Assembly: GCF_002278035.1 (NCBI RefSeq)
Contig: NZ_CP022603.1
Location: forward strand, 1,369,501-1,433,500
Source: Ochrobactrum quorumnocens
GTDB lineage: Bacteria; Pseudomonadota; Alphaproteobacteria; Rhizobiales; Rhizobiaceae
Reading direction: 5' to 3'
DNA: 64,000 nt
Positions 35,798 through 45,472 of the stretch are shown here, in pieces. Below the pieces are notes generated by a model, which did not search any database, was not told the origin of the DNA, and was given only the letters and a program-made list of their open reading frames with translations. The translations under genes and the position numbers were made by a program. Position 1 is the stretch's first letter; each line of letters opens with the position of its first letter.

Positions 35798-36766
35798 TTG
35801 AAGCGGATATTTGCGTCACAGACGACGCTGCACAAACTTGAGATATTTTGCACAGTGTGCGAATTGCAGAGCGTCACTCGTACCGCAGAACGCATGTCAG
35901 TGGCCCAGCCTGTCGTAACTGCGCATCTACGCTTCCTCGAGGACAAACTCGGCGTCAAGTTGTTCGAGCGCAGTGGCAGGCGTCTGGTACTCACTGCCGC
36001 CGGCCGGCGTGTCCACACATGGGCCAATGAGGTCATAACACGCACCCGCGAATTGGAGCGTGAACTCAACATTTCAGGTGAGGCCGAACTGGGTACGGCA
36101 ATTGTTTCTGCATCAATGACCGTCGCATCCTATGTGTTGCCGCCTCTTTTTTCCGTGTTTCGCCAAAATCACCCGACAGGTGGCGTTACACTGCTTGTTT
36201 CCAATCCCCAACTCGTCACCGCCTCTGTCCGTGACGGAAGCTGCGACTTTGGTGTGTGCATTCTCGATCCTCGCCATGACGTGGATGGACTGAATGTCGA
36301 ACGACTATGGATCGAGCGTCTCGTGCTGGTAACGGCTGCTGGCAGTACCCTGGCCGGTGAAACAGTGTCGCCGGAGGAAATAGCTGCGCTTCCCTTCGTA
36401 TCTTCTCCGCGCAATCAGGTTCGCCGGGAACTGGAGGAGGATGCACTGCGCGCCCATGGCATCATTGGTCGGCAAGTCGTTCTCGAACTTGGGCATCCGG
36501 AGGCCATGAAACAGGCAGTCCGTGCTCATGCGGGCGTTGCCTTCGTCATGGAGACATCGGTGCGGGACGAATGCGAGCGCGGTCTCCTTCGTCGTATCGC
36601 GACGCCGGGTGTCGATCTTTCTGTCCCTGTCTTTCTGGTGAGCAGACGGGACAAAAGCTTCTCCGATTTTCAGTCCAGCTTGATGGATTTTGTCCGCGAC
36701 TCGGCGGTGGGTGGGCAGCCACCGGTCGGTTTTGAGGTTTCCGACGTCAAGCCGCCCATCAGGTAG
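35798..36766 (+). CDS. LysR-family regulator of the catabolic island
   Basis: A 322-residue LysR regulator: N-terminal winged HTH (LHKLEIFCTVCELQSVTRTA, then MSVAQPVVTAHLRFLEDKLG) and an effector domain with the usual two lobes. The start is TTG at 35798 with GGGAGAGA upstream. It is co-directional with, and 213 bases ahead of, the hydantoinase-like genes, so it is probably the pathway regulator. An inverted repeat ATAG-N8-CTAT at 35767-35782 just upstream could be its own T-N11-A-type site. The effector is likely an aromatic pathway compound, by context. Confidence 0.88.
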   Translation: MKRIFASQTTLHKLEIFCTVCELQSVTRTAERMSVAQPVVTAHLRFLEDKLGVKLFERSGRRLVLTAAGRRVHTWANEVITRTRELERELNISGEAELGTAIVSASMTVASYVLPPLFSVFRQNHPTGGVTLLVSNPQLVTASVRDGSCDFGVCILDPRHDVDGLNVERLWIERLVLVTAAGSTLAGETVSPEEIAALPFVSSPRNQVRRELEEDALRAHGIIGRQVVLELGHPEAMKQAVRAHAGVAFVMETSVRDECERGLLRRIATPGVDLSVPVFLVSRRDKSFSDFQSSLMDFVRDSAVGGQPPVGFEVSDVKPPIR

Positions 36767-36979
36767 ATCGCTGCCAAGCCGGTTATGCTGCAGTAATCCA
36801 TATTTAAACAACTATGGTTCTCGTATAATTATATATTGGATAGGCTCCAACGCGAGAGATACCCTCCTCTCAACCGCGGTTCCACGGATTCCGCGGACAC
36901 CTTCGCCGAAGACTGATGAGGCTGCGCCATATGGCGCGGAGGATTTGGCAAGGTGTGCAGTCAAATCGGGAGGAGCGGA

Positions 36980-39085
36980 ATGTTTCTGGGAGTGGATATC
37001 GGAGGGACGTTCACGGATCTCGTCATGCTGGACGAGAACGGGGACCTGGTGACGACCAAAGCGCTGTCGACGCCGGGCGAGTTGGAAGTCGGCGTCTTCA
37101 ATGCAGTCGAGAATGCCGCCCGGCAGCGGGGCATGTCGGGTGAGGAGCTCTTGGCCAAGGTCACGGCGTTTGGCCACGGCACGACCCAGGCGACCAATGC
37201 CGTTATTGAGCGCGATGGTGCGCGGACCGGTCTGATTGCCACGCGCGGTTTCGGCGACACGCTGGCAATCCAGCGGTTGATGGGATTTACCGCTGGCGTT
37301 CCGGTTGATCGGCTTGGCTGGTACTCGCGGCGGCGTTATCCGGAACCGATTGTGCCGCGACAGTTGGTGCGAGAGGTGCGCGAGCGCGTTGATCATGCCG
37401 GCACGGTCTTGGTGCCGCTGAATGAGGACGAAGTCCGCACGGCGGTGCGTTCGCTGGTCGCCGAGGGCGTACAGACATTCGCGGTTGCCTTCCTATGGGC
37501 GTTTCGTAACCCCGAGCACGAGCGGGTGGTCGCGAGGATCATTTGCGAGGAGGCGCCAGGGGCCTATGTCAGCCTGTCGAGCGAGATTGCGCCGGTTCTC
37601 GGCGAATATGAGCGTACCGCGACCGCTGCGCTCAATTCCTATCTCGCACCGAAAGTCGTCTCCTATCTTGACGGTATCGAGCAGATGCTGCGCGGCAAGG
37701 GCTTCAAGGGGGCCTTTTCCATCCTGAACTCGGCCGGCGGCGTCATGCCTGTTTCCGAGGCGTCCCGGCGACCGGTCACCCTCGTCACGTCAGGACCGAC
37801 CGGCGGTGTCATGGGCTCGGTTCATCTCGCCAAGAAGCTTGGCTACCGCAATCTCATCACCACGGATATGGGTGGCACTTCGTTCGACGTCGCCATTGTC
37901 GTTGACGGCAAGCCGCTAATGTCGACCAACCATGAGGCTGGCGGGTTCCATATCGCGACGCCGATGATCGAGGTACGGGCCATCGGCGCCGGTGGTGGTT
38001 CCATCGCGCGCGTCATCGACAGCCAACTCCGCGTTGGCCCCGACAGCGCCAACGCCTGGCCGGGCCCTGCTTGCTATGGGCGTGGTGGCACGTTGCCGAC
38101 CGTCACCGATGCGGATGTCGTTCTTGGCGTCATTGATCCCGAGACCTTCCTCGGCGGCAAGATGAAGCTCGATCGCGCCGCTGCCGTCACTGCGATCAAG
38201 ACACATGTTGCCAAGCCGCTCGGGCTTTCTGTCGAAGAAGCGGCCGCCGGCATTCGTCGCATCGTCGACTCGCAGATGGCCGACACATTGCGTGAGGTGA
38301 CGATAGGCCGCGGGTTCGATCCGCGGGACTTCGTGATTTTCGCATATGGTGGCGCAGGCCCCGTGCACTGCGCGGGCTATGGCGCGGAGCTTGGCGTGCC
38401 GAAGATGGTGGTGCCCGTCACATCGATGGCTCATTCCGCCTATGGGGCGCTGGCTGCCGATCTGCAGTTTTCCGCCGAACGGGCGCTTCTCATGCGCGGC
38501 GGCGGTGGTTCCCGACCGCTTGGCGAAGGACTGGAAGCCGACCGTATTGCCGAAACTCTCGCGGAGCTTGAAATCGAGTGCCTCGAAGCCATGGGCCGGG
38601 CCGGTGTCACAGCATCAGATGTAAGTTTGGCACGCACGGCGGACCTGCGCTATCGGCGACAGACCAATGACCTTATCATTCCGCTGGACGACGGCGCCGT
38701 CACCGATGCTGCCATTGCCAGCCTCGTTGACCGCTTCGAACAGACCTACGAACAGACCTACGGCAAGGGTTCTGCGTTCCGTGAAGCTGGGATTGAGTTG
38801 ACCAATATCCGCATCGAGGCGTTCGGCAAGACACGCCGTCCGGAAATAACCTTGCGCACGCCGACCGAGACTCCGAAGGCGGGTCATCGCTCGATCTTCG
38901 AGCCGGTGGTCGGGCGCCGCATGGATTGCGCCGTCTACAACTGGCGAGACCTGCCTACGGGGTTCACCGTGGAGGGACCAGCCGTCATTGAGCATCCAGA
39001 AACCTCGGTCTTCGTGGCGGCAAGCCAGGTCGCCCGGCTCGACAGCCATTCCAACATAACCATCGAGCAGCGGGAGGAGATCTGA
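36980..39085 (+). CDS. HyuA-family ATP-dependent subunit (hydantoinase/carboxylase alpha type)
   Basis: A 701-residue ASKHA-fold protein. It starts MFLGVDIGGTFTDLVMLDEN (phosphate-1 loop) and has GHGTTQATNAVIERDGARTG, NSAGGVMPVSEASRRPVTLV and the phosphate-2 loop TTDMGGTSFDVAIV, then FAYGGAGPVHCAGYGAELG. The ATG at 36980 follows GGGAGGAG; the in-frame upstream extension lacks a ribosome site. This family includes hydantoinase, 5-oxoprolinase and the ATP-binding subunits of acetone and acetophenone carboxylases. The partner HyuB carries a carboxylase-type zinc domain, so an ATP-dependent carboxylase or hydrolase of a pathway intermediate is more likely than a hydantoinase. First gene of a 12-kb operon. 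Confidence 0.88.
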   Translation: MFLGVDIGGTFTDLVMLDENGDLVTTKALSTPGELEVGVFNAVENAARQRGMSGEELLAKVTAFGHGTTQATNAVIERDGARTGLIATRGFGDTLAIQRLMGFTAGVPVDRLGWYSRRRYPEPIVPRQLVREVRERVDHAGTVLVPLNEDEVRTAVRSLVAEGVQTFAVAFLWAFRNPEHERVVARIICEEAPGAYVSLSSEIAPVLGEYERTATAALNSYLAPKVVSYLDGIEQMLRGKGFKGAFSILNSAGGVMPVSEASRRPVTLVTSGPTGGVMGSVHLAKKLGYRNLITTDMGGTSFDVAIVVDGKPLMSTNHEAGGFHIATPMIEVRAIGAGGGSIARVIDSQLRVGPDSANAWPGPACYGRGGTLPTVTDADVVLGVIDPETFLGGKMKLDRAAAVTAIKTHVAKPLGLSVEEAAAGIRRIVDSQMADTLREVTIGRGFDPRDFVIFAYGGAGPVHCAGYGAELGVPKMVVPVTSMAHSAYGALAADLQFSAERALLMRGGGGSRPLGEGLEADRIAETLAELEIECLEAMGRAGVTASDVSLARTADLRYRRQTNDLIIPLDDGAVTDAAIASLVDRFEQTYEQTYGKGSAFREAGIELTNIRIEAFGKTRRPEITLRTPTETPKAGHRSIFEPVVGRRMDCAVYNWRDLPTGFTVEGPAVIEHPETSVFVAASQVARLDSHSNITIEQREEI

Positions 39086-39086
39086 C

Positions 39087-41231
39087 ATGGCCGCAAGCGA
39101 CGAGAACACCATCGATCCGATCACCTTCGAGGTCGTGCGCAACAAGCTTCAGGCGATCACCGAAGAGCAGGCGATCACCCTGAAGTCTGTTTCCGGCTCA
39201 CCCGTTGTCACGGAGGCGACGGACTTCAACAACGGGCTCTACCTTGCCGACGGTTCGATCGTGACGATGGGACCACAGGTTCTCTTCCATACCGGAACGA
39301 TGTCCTCGGTGATCCGCTCGATCAACGAGAACTTCTCGGACAATCCCGGGATACGTGAAGGGGATATGTTCATCCTCAACGACCCCTATCGCGGTGCGAT
39401 CCACCAGCCCGACGTTTCTATCGTCGCGCCGGTTTTCCACAATGGCCAGCATGTCGCTTGGGCGGGCTCTTGCGCTCACCAGCTCGACGTTGGTGGCATG
39501 AGCTTCGGTTCCTGGGCGATCGGCGCTACCGAGATCCAGCAGGAAGCGATGCTGCTGCCCGGTATCAGGATCGTCGAAGGCGGTATCCTGCGCCAGGACC
39601 TCTGGCAGATGATCATGGGCATGACGCGCCTGCCTCATGTGCTTGGCCTCGACCTCAAGGCCATGATCGCGGCCAACAATGTCGCAGTGCGCCGGCTTGT
39701 CGAACTCATGGACCGCTATGGCGGTGATGTCGTCGACACCATCATGCGCGAGGAGATTGCCAGCTCAGAGCGGCAGGTGCGGCAGGTGCTGTCGTCCTTG
39801 CCCGACGGCGTGTTCCGCGCCCGCGATTACATTGAGCACGACGGCCACGACAACGTGCTCTACCAGGTTTGCGTGACCGCAACCAAGAAAGGCGACCGGC
39901 TCACCCTCGACATGACCGGCACCTCGCCGCAGGCGCCGGGCTTCATCAACTGCACCGCCTCAGGCATGCGCGGGGCAGCGTTGACCGGGCTCCTGCCCAT
40001 TCTCGCGCCGCGTATCCGCTGGAACGAGGGTATCATGCGGGCCGTAGATTTCGTTGCACCCGAAGGCATTCTTTGCAACGCGACATGGCCGGCGCCGATT
40101 TCCTCGGGGACGATCTCGACGGCGTGGATCGTGCAAAACGTCGTGGTGGCGGCCCTGTCACGCATGGTCGCCTGCTCGCCGGAGCACCGGAATGAGGGCC
40201 AGGCGGTGACCAAGGGCCACATGATGGTGATGACGCTCGCAGGCAAAGACCGTGATGGCGCGCTGTTCGGGACATTCCTTCTCGACTCAACGGCCGGCGG
40301 CGGTGGCGCATTTCCGGACCACGATGGCCTCGATGGTTCTGGCGACTATTGCGTCCCGCGTCCCGCTATCGCCAATGTCGAGGCGAACGAAGGCAACGGA
40401 CCGCTTCTCTACCTGTTCCGTTCCTTTGTTCGCGATACCGGCGGGCCGGGCCGACAGCGTGGCGGTGCGGGCACGGCCCTTGCCATCGTCCCTTATGGCA
40501 CGGACGGATTGCAGGCGATGATGCTTGGCCACGGCGTTGAAGTTCCCAATTCGGCCGGTCAGTTCGGTGGCCTGCCGGGCGCGTGCGGTCGCAATGTCCT
40601 GCTTCGTGACGCCGGTGATCCGGCGACAATTGCCGGCCTTGCCGGAAACATCGCGGAGCTTCTGGATGCAGGCGTCGAACAACTGGGGCCTAAGCCGGGT
40701 CGCATGGGGCTTAGCCCGCGCGATGTGCTCGGATACGCCTTCCAGGGCGGTGGCGGCTACGGCGACCCCCTGAAGCGTGATCCAGCCGCGGTGCTGGCAG
40801 ATGTCCTGAACGGGCATGTCAGCGTCGAGGCTGCGCGTGAGCAATATGGCGTGATCATCGTGAACGATCAGGTTGCCGCTGCCGAAACGGAGGCTAAGCG
40901 CCATGCGATCCGGACCCGACGGCTTGGCGGCGACGCACCGCAAAGGGTTGCGAGTGCGGGCGAGATGCAGGCCGCGAACGGAAGATTCCGGTGTGACTGT
41001 GGCTGTGATCTCGGCCCAACCAACGAAGCCTGGAAGGTGAAGGCGCGTAGTTATTGCGTGGAGCCCTCGTCGTACGGCCCGCACATCCGCACCCACGCAG
41101 ATTTGGAACTGCGCGAACACGTCTGCCCCGACTGCGGCTCTCTGCTCGAAACCGAAACCGTGCGCAAGGGCGACGCATCACTCGTCACGTGCCTGATCGA
41201 CATTGCCGATGAAGCGGACGCTGCGGCCTGA
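39087..41231 (+). CDS. HyuB-family subunit fused to an acetone-carboxylase-gamma-like zinc domain
   Basis: A 714-residue protein. Residues 1 to about 570 are HyuB (DPITFEVVRNKLQAITEEQA, FILNDPYRGAIHQPDVSIVA, WAGSCAHQLDVGGMSFGSWA, then GGGGAFPDHDGLDGSGDYC). The last 85 residues hold CDCGCDLGP, an Arg/Tyr-rich middle and CPDCGSLLE, matching the small zinc-binding gamma subunit of acetone and acetophenone carboxylases. The gene starts one base after hyuA stops, with GGGAGGAG as ribosome site. The fusion suggests that HyuA and this protein form a two-subunit carboxylase-like enzyme. Whether it carboxylates, or hydrolyses a cyclic amide, cannot be decided from sequence. Confidence 0.85.
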   Translation: MAASDENTIDPITFEVVRNKLQAITEEQAITLKSVSGSPVVTEATDFNNGLYLADGSIVTMGPQVLFHTGTMSSVIRSINENFSDNPGIREGDMFILNDPYRGAIHQPDVSIVAPVFHNGQHVAWAGSCAHQLDVGGMSFGSWAIGATEIQQEAMLLPGIRIVEGGILRQDLWQMIMGMTRLPHVLGLDLKAMIAANNVAVRRLVELMDRYGGDVVDTIMREEIASSERQVRQVLSSLPDGVFRARDYIEHDGHDNVLYQVCVTATKKGDRLTLDMTGTSPQAPGFINCTASGMRGAALTGLLPILAPRIRWNEGIMRAVDFVAPEGILCNATWPAPISSGTISTAWIVQNVVVAALSRMVACSPEHRNEGQAVTKGHMMVMTLAGKDRDGALFGTFLLDSTAGGGGAFPDHDGLDGSGDYCVPRPAIANVEANEGNGPLLYLFRSFVRDTGGPGRQRGGAGTALAIVPYGTDGLQAMMLGHGVEVPNSAGQFGGLPGACGRNVLLRDAGDPATIAGLAGNIAELLDAGVEQLGPKPGRMGLSPRDVLGYAFQGGGGYGDPLKRDPAAVLADVLNGHVSVEAAREQYGVIIVNDQVAAAETEAKRHAIRTRRLGGDAPQRVASAGEMQAANGRFRCDCGCDLGPTNEAWKVKARSYCVEPSSYGPHIRTHADLELREHVCPDCGSLLETETVRKGDASLVTCLIDIADEADAAA

Positions 41232-41244
41232 CTTGGAGAAAGTT

Positions 41245-42006
41245 ATGAATCATTATCCTGACAATGGCGCTGTTATCGTCACCGGTGCGGCGCAGGGTAT
41301 CGGCCGGCGGCTGGCACTTAGCTTGGTCGCCGAGGGCGTCGACGTCCTGATCGCCGATTGGAATGTCGATAAGGGCGAGGCCGTGGCACTTGAGGCGACA
41401 CCTGGCACCGGCCGCCGGCTCTTCGTTCGAACGGATGTCGCCAGCGAGGAAAGCTGCCGTGGCGCTATTCAGGCGGCCCTTGAGGCCTTTGGCGGGGTTT
41501 TCGGCCTGGTAAATAATGCTTCCATCTTCTCGACGCTCGAAATGCGTCCCTTCTGGGATATTCCGAGTGACGAATGGGACCGCGTGCAGGCCGTCAACCT
41601 GAAGGGCGTATTCAATATGACGCGTGTGGCTCGCGAGGCGCTGGTGGCTTCCGGGGAAGGATCGGTCGTCAATATTGCGTCCTCGACCATTCATTTCGGC
41701 CGGCCGAACTACGCCCATTACGTCTCTTCAAAAGCCGGCGTCATGGGCCTGTCCCGGGCAATGGCGCGTGAACTCGGCGCGTTCGGCGTGCGTGTCAACA
41801 CACTGACGCCGGGCCCGACGTTTACGGAGGTGGAGCGGGCAACCGTCACTCCGGCACAGAAGGAAGCGATGATCGAGCAACAGTGCCTCAAACGGGCCGG
41901 CGGGCCGGATGACATTGCGGACGCCATTGCATTTCTGCTCTCGCGACAGGCGCGCTGGGTGACCGGCCAGCTGCTGAATGTCGATGGCGGCATGATCACA
42001 CACTGA
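41245..42006 (+). CDS. Short-chain dehydrogenase/reductase
   Basis: A 253-residue classical SDR. The cofactor motif is TGAAQGIGR at about residues 12-20, NNAS is in the Rossmann core, the catalytic Ser lies in NIASSTIHFG, and YVSSK carries the Tyr and Lys. LNVDGGMITH closes the protein as usual. GGAGAAAG precedes the ATG at 41245; a longer in-frame start inside hyuB was rejected. Asp in IADWNVDKG suggests NAD preference. It would oxidise an alcohol in the pathway ahead of the aldehyde dehydrogenase encoded next. Confidence 0.87.
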   Translation: MNHYPDNGAVIVTGAAQGIGRRLALSLVAEGVDVLIADWNVDKGEAVALEATPGTGRRLFVRTDVASEESCRGAIQAALEAFGGVFGLVNNASIFSTLEMRPFWDIPSDEWDRVQAVNLKGVFNMTRVAREALVASGEGSVVNIASSTIHFGRPNYAHYVSSKAGVMGLSRAMARELGAFGVRVNTLTPGPTFTEVERATVTPAQKEAMIEQQCLKRAGGPDDIADAIAFLLSRQARWVTGQLLNVDGGMITH

Positions 42007-42051
42007 CGATCCGATGGCGCCTAGCGCCACACATTAACAGGAAACATTGTC

Positions 42052-43506
42052 ATGGCTTACGTGACCGTATCCGATCGCATGCTGATCGGTGGCGAGCTGG
42101 TGCACGGCTCGACCGGGGAGTTCGACGACTCCATCAATCCCGCGACCGAAGAAATTATCGGTCGCTCTCCACGCGGCACACGCGAGGACGTTGCCCGTGC
42201 TGTTGCGGCGGCGGAAGCCGCCTGGCCCGCCTGGGCGGCGTTGACACCGGCGGAGCGCGGGGCGCGCCTGCGGGCCTTCGGCACCGCGCTGAAAGCGCGG
42301 GCGGAAGAGATCCTGCATGTCGAAGTCGCCGATACCGGCAACACGATCACGCCGATGCGCGGCGATGTCGGCATGGCTGTGGAGAGCCTGGATTATTATG
42401 CGGGGCTCATCCACGAATTGAAGGGCCAGACCATTCCGGCGACCGCCGAGAATCTGCATATCACGCTGCGCGAGCCCTATGGTGTCGTCGCCCGGATCGC
42501 ACCGTTCAATCATCCGCTGATGTTCGCTGTCGCCCGCACCGCCGCCGCGCTTGCCGCCGGCAATGCTGTCATCGTCAAACCGCCGGAAACCAGCCCTCTC
42601 TCTGCCCTCGTCCTGGCGGAAGTTGCGTGTGAGGCATTGCCGCCCGGGGTGTTCAACATCCTGACGGGAACGGGCGCCACCGTTGGAGACGCGATTGTCC
42701 GCCATCCCGATATCAAGCGCATCGCCTTTATCGGTTCTCCTGTGACGGCGCGCGCGATCCAGCGGGCAGCGGCCGAGGTTGCAGTCAAGCACGTCACGTT
42801 GGAACTGGGCGGCAAGAACCCGCTGATCGCATTTCCGGACATGGACCCCGACGTGATCGCCGCTGCCGCCGTCAGGGGTATGAACTTCACCTGGCAGGGG
42901 CAATCCTGCGGTTCGACCAGCCGCCTTCTGTTGCATGAGGATATTCACGATGCCGTGCTGGCGCGCGTGGTCGATCGCGTTGCGGCACTGAAGGTCGGCG
43001 ACCCCGCCGATCCGGTCTCCGATATGGGGCCGCTGAACTCTCGTGTGCAGTATGACAAGGTGCTGTCCTTCTTCGAAACGGCCCGTGGGGACGGCTCGCG
43101 GTTGATGACCGGAGGCAGGCGGCCTGCCGGCAGAGGCTTCGAAAAGGGCTTCTGGGTCGAGCCGACGGTTTATGCCGACATCAAGCCCGGCATGCGGCTC
43201 TGGCAGGAAGAGGTCTTCGGTCCGGTTCTATCGGTTGGTCGCTGGAAGACCACGGAAGAGGCCATCTCCCTCGCCAACAGTACGGAATACGGCCTGACGG
43301 GCGCCGTCTGGACCAACGACATCAGAAACGCGCTCAACGTCGCCCGCCGCGTGCGCTCTGGCCACATGTGGATCAACGGCTGTTCCAGCCATTTCCTCGG
43401 TGTTCCCTTCGGCGGGATGAAGAATTCCGGCGTCGGTCGTGAGGAGGGCATTGAGGAGATGCTGTCCTACACCGAGGCGAAGACCATCAACATCATGCTC
43501 GGCTGA
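42052..43506 (+). CDS. Aldehyde dehydrogenase, NAD(P)-dependent
   Basis: A 484-residue ALDH-superfamily enzyme. IAPFNHPLMFAVARTAAALA forms the cofactor region, VKPPETSPLSA follows, the general-base Glu is in LELGGKNP and the nucleophile Cys in TWQGQSCGSTSR. EEVFGPVLSV and PFGGMKNSGVGREEG are standard. AGGAAACATTGTC precedes the ATG. Placed between an SDR and an aldolase-fold enzyme in front of gentisate-pathway genes, it may oxidise an aromatic aldehyde such as 3-hydroxybenzaldehyde to the acid. Substrate is inference from context. Confidence 0.9.
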   Translation: MAYVTVSDRMLIGGELVHGSTGEFDDSINPATEEIIGRSPRGTREDVARAVAAAEAAWPAWAALTPAERGARLRAFGTALKARAEEILHVEVADTGNTITPMRGDVGMAVESLDYYAGLIHELKGQTIPATAENLHITLREPYGVVARIAPFNHPLMFAVARTAAALAAGNAVIVKPPETSPLSALVLAEVACEALPPGVFNILTGTGATVGDAIVRHPDIKRIAFIGSPVTARAIQRAAAEVAVKHVTLELGGKNPLIAFPDMDPDVIAAAAVRGMNFTWQGQSCGSTSRLLLHEDIHDAVLARVVDRVAALKVGDPADPVSDMGPLNSRVQYDKVLSFFETARGDGSRLMTGGRRPAGRGFEKGFWVEPTVYADIKPGMRLWQEEVFGPVLSVGRWKTTEEAISLANSTEYGLTGAVWTNDIRNALNVARRVRSGHMWINGCSSHFLGVPFGGMKNSGVGREEGIEEMLSYTEAKTINIMLG

Positions 43507-43562
43507 TAGGCCGGGCATGAAAGAATCCGACCTGTTTTACAGCCTTGCCAAGGATTACGCTC

Positions 43563-44372
43563 ATGTGTTCGCCTAACAATCCGCATCAGCCCATCGCCGT
43601 CGCGATTACCGACACTGCCGAGGCGGGGCCAGCGCCATCCCCACAACTGATCGAGGACCTGGTGGCGGCCAACCATATCCTTTTCGATCAGGGCGTGGTT
43701 GATGGCTTCGGCCATGTCAGCGTACGGCATGACAAGCGGCCGGACCGGTTCCTGCTTGCCCGCAACATGGCACCGGGCCGTGTGAGCCGAGAAGATATCG
43801 TTGAGTTCACTCTCGATGGCGATGCGGTGGATGCAAACGGCCGCAAGGTCTATCTCGAGCGGTTCATCCATGGCGAAATCTATCGTCGCCGGCCGGACGT
43901 CAAGGCGGTGGTGCACAGCCATTCCCATGCCATCGTGCCGCTAAGCATCGTCAAGAATTACCGCATGAAGGCCGTGTTTCATATGGCCGGTTTTGTCGGG
44001 CAGGATGTGCCCGTCTACGAGATTCGCGAGGCTGGTGGCGATGCAACCGACCTGCTCGTCAGCAACAATGATCTCGGGCGTGCGCTCGCCGAGAAATTTG
44101 ATGCCAGCGATATCGTTCTGATGCGCGGCCATGGTTCCACCGTCGTTGCCGACAGTGTCCAGCGCGCGGTCTACCGAGCGATCTATGCCGAACTCAATGC
44201 CCGCTATCTGATGGACGCCACGCGGCTCGGCGAGGTCGTCTATCTCACCGAGGGGGAATGCCGCGCGGCAGCCGAGAACATCGAAGCGCAGGTTCATCGG
44301 CCTTGGGATCTCTGGGTCGAACAAGCCCGTACCCGGCGCTCGGGTCTGGAGCAGGAGGAGGAAAAATCATGA
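43563..44372 (+). CDS. Class II aldolase/adducin-fold enzyme (possible decarboxylase)
   Basis: A 269-residue protein of the class II aldolase/adducin fold, with zinc ligands in HSHSHAIVP and RGHGSTVV and the Glu/phosphate-loop region FGHVSVRHDKRPDRFLLARN. AAGGA favours the ATG at 43563; a TTG 18 bases upstream is possible. Besides aldolases, this fold includes aromatic-acid decarboxylases such as 3,4-dihydroxyphthalate decarboxylase, so either C-C cleavage or decarboxylation is possible. Its stop overlaps the start of the gentisate dioxygenase gene (ATGA), which argues for a role directly before the ring-fission steps. Confidence 0.82.
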   Translation: MCSPNNPHQPIAVAITDTAEAGPAPSPQLIEDLVAANHILFDQGVVDGFGHVSVRHDKRPDRFLLARNMAPGRVSREDIVEFTLDGDAVDANGRKVYLERFIHGEIYRRRPDVKAVVHSHSHAIVPLSIVKNYRMKAVFHMAGFVGQDVPVYEIREAGGDATDLLVSNNDLGRALAEKFDASDIVLMRGHGSTVVADSVQRAVYRAIYAELNARYLMDATRLGEVVYLTEGECRAAAENIEAQVHRPWDLWVEQARTRRSGLEQEEEKS

Positions 44373-45472
44373 CAACGAAGGATCACGCAGCGGTCAAGAA
44401 CGCTATGCAGCCGGACGATACGCCGGAGCTACGCGAACTTTATGCCGGTTTCGAGCGCGAGCATCTGAAGCCCCTTTGGACTCAGCTTGGCAATCTCATG
44501 CCGATGCATCCCAAGCCCAGGGCAGTGCCGCATGTGTGGAAATGGGCCAACCTCTACCCGCTTGCCAAACGCTCCGGCGATCTCGTGCCGGTTGGGCGCG
44601 GCGGCGAAAGGCGAGCGCTCGGACTGGCCAATCCTGGTCTCAAAGGCAATGCCTATGTGAGCCCGACGCTCTGGGCGGCCATCCAGTATCTAGGCCCGAG
44701 GGAAACCGCGCCCGAACATCGCCATGCCCAGAATGCGTTCCGCTTCGTGGTGGAAGGCGAAGGCGTCTGGACGGTGGTCAATGGCGACCCCGTCCGCATG
44801 AGCCGAGGTGATTTCCTGCTGACGCCGGGATGGCATTTCCATGGGCATCATAACGACACCGACCAGCCTATGGCCTGGATCGACGGGTTGGATATTCCCT
44901 TTTCCTACCAGAACGATGTCGGCTTCTTCGAATTCGGTTCCGAGCGGGTGACGGACTATGCGACGCCGCGTTTCTCGCGCGGCGAGCGCTTGTGGTGCCA
45001 TCCTGGGCTGCGTCCGCTGTCCGGTTTGCAGAATACCGTCAGTTCGCCGATCGGTGCCTACCGTTGGGAGCACACGGACAGAGCCCTGACCGAACAGCTC
45101 CTTCTGGAGGACGAAGGCCAGCCCGCAACGGTCGGCCAAGGCCATGCCGCCATACGCTTTGTCAATCCGACAACCGGTGGCGACGTCATGCCGACCATTC
45201 GCGCCGAGTTTCACCGGCTGAGGGCGGATGCGCAGACCGCACTGCGTCGTGAGGTGGGTTCTTCCGTCTTCCAGGTATTCGACGGTAGCGGGTCGGTCCT
45301 GCTCGGTGGCGTGGAGCATCGGCTGGACATCGGTGATCTGTTTGTCGTGCCGTCCTGGATATCCTGGTCGCTGCAGGCCGAAACGCAGTTCGATCTGTTC
45401 CGCTTTTCGGACGCGCCTATCATGGAGCGCCTGCATTTCGACCGCGCCTTCGTCGAGGAAGAACCGAGATGA
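44369..45472 (+). CDS. Gentisate 1,2-dioxygenase
   Basis: A 367-residue bicupin. The N-terminal cupin carries the iron site: PEHRHAQNAFRFVVEGEG (His117, His119) and GWHFHGHHND (His156-His161). The C-terminal cupin has FRFSDAPIMERL typical of the family. It opens the ring of gentisate between C1 and C2 to maleylpyruvate. AGGAGGAGG precedes the ATG at 44369, overlapping the previous gene by four bases, and its stop overlaps the next gene by four bases. Ring-fission step of the pathway that starts with the 3-hydroxybenzoate 6-hydroxylase at 47.5 kb. Confidence 0.93.
   Translation: MTTKDHAAVKNAMQPDDTPELRELYAGFEREHLKPLWTQLGNLMPMHPKPRAVPHVWKWANLYPLAKRSGDLVPVGRGGERRALGLANPGLKGNAYVSPTLWAAIQYLGPRETAPEHRHAQNAFRFVVEGEGVWTVVNGDPVRMSRGDFLLTPGWHFHGHHNDTDQPMAWIDGLDIPFSYQNDVGFFEFGSERVTDYATPRFSRGERLWCHPGLRPLSGLQNTVSSPIGAYRWEHTDRALTEQLLLEDEGQPATVGQGHAAIRFVNPTTGGDVMPTIRAEFHRLRADAQTALRREVGSSVFQVFDGSGSVLLGGVEHRLDIGDLFVVPSWISWSLQAETQFDLFRFSDAPIMERLHFDRAFVEEEPR

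Noticed and set aside
42034..42948. A 304-codon open frame antisense to the aldehyde dehydrogenase gene, and similar long antisense frames in hyuB (40287-41120), the gentisate dioxygenase gene (44690-45565) and the VIT/VWA gene (32810-33952).
   Set aside because: High GC at third positions makes long antisense frames by chance; none has a recognisable motif or ribosome site, and the sense genes are certain.
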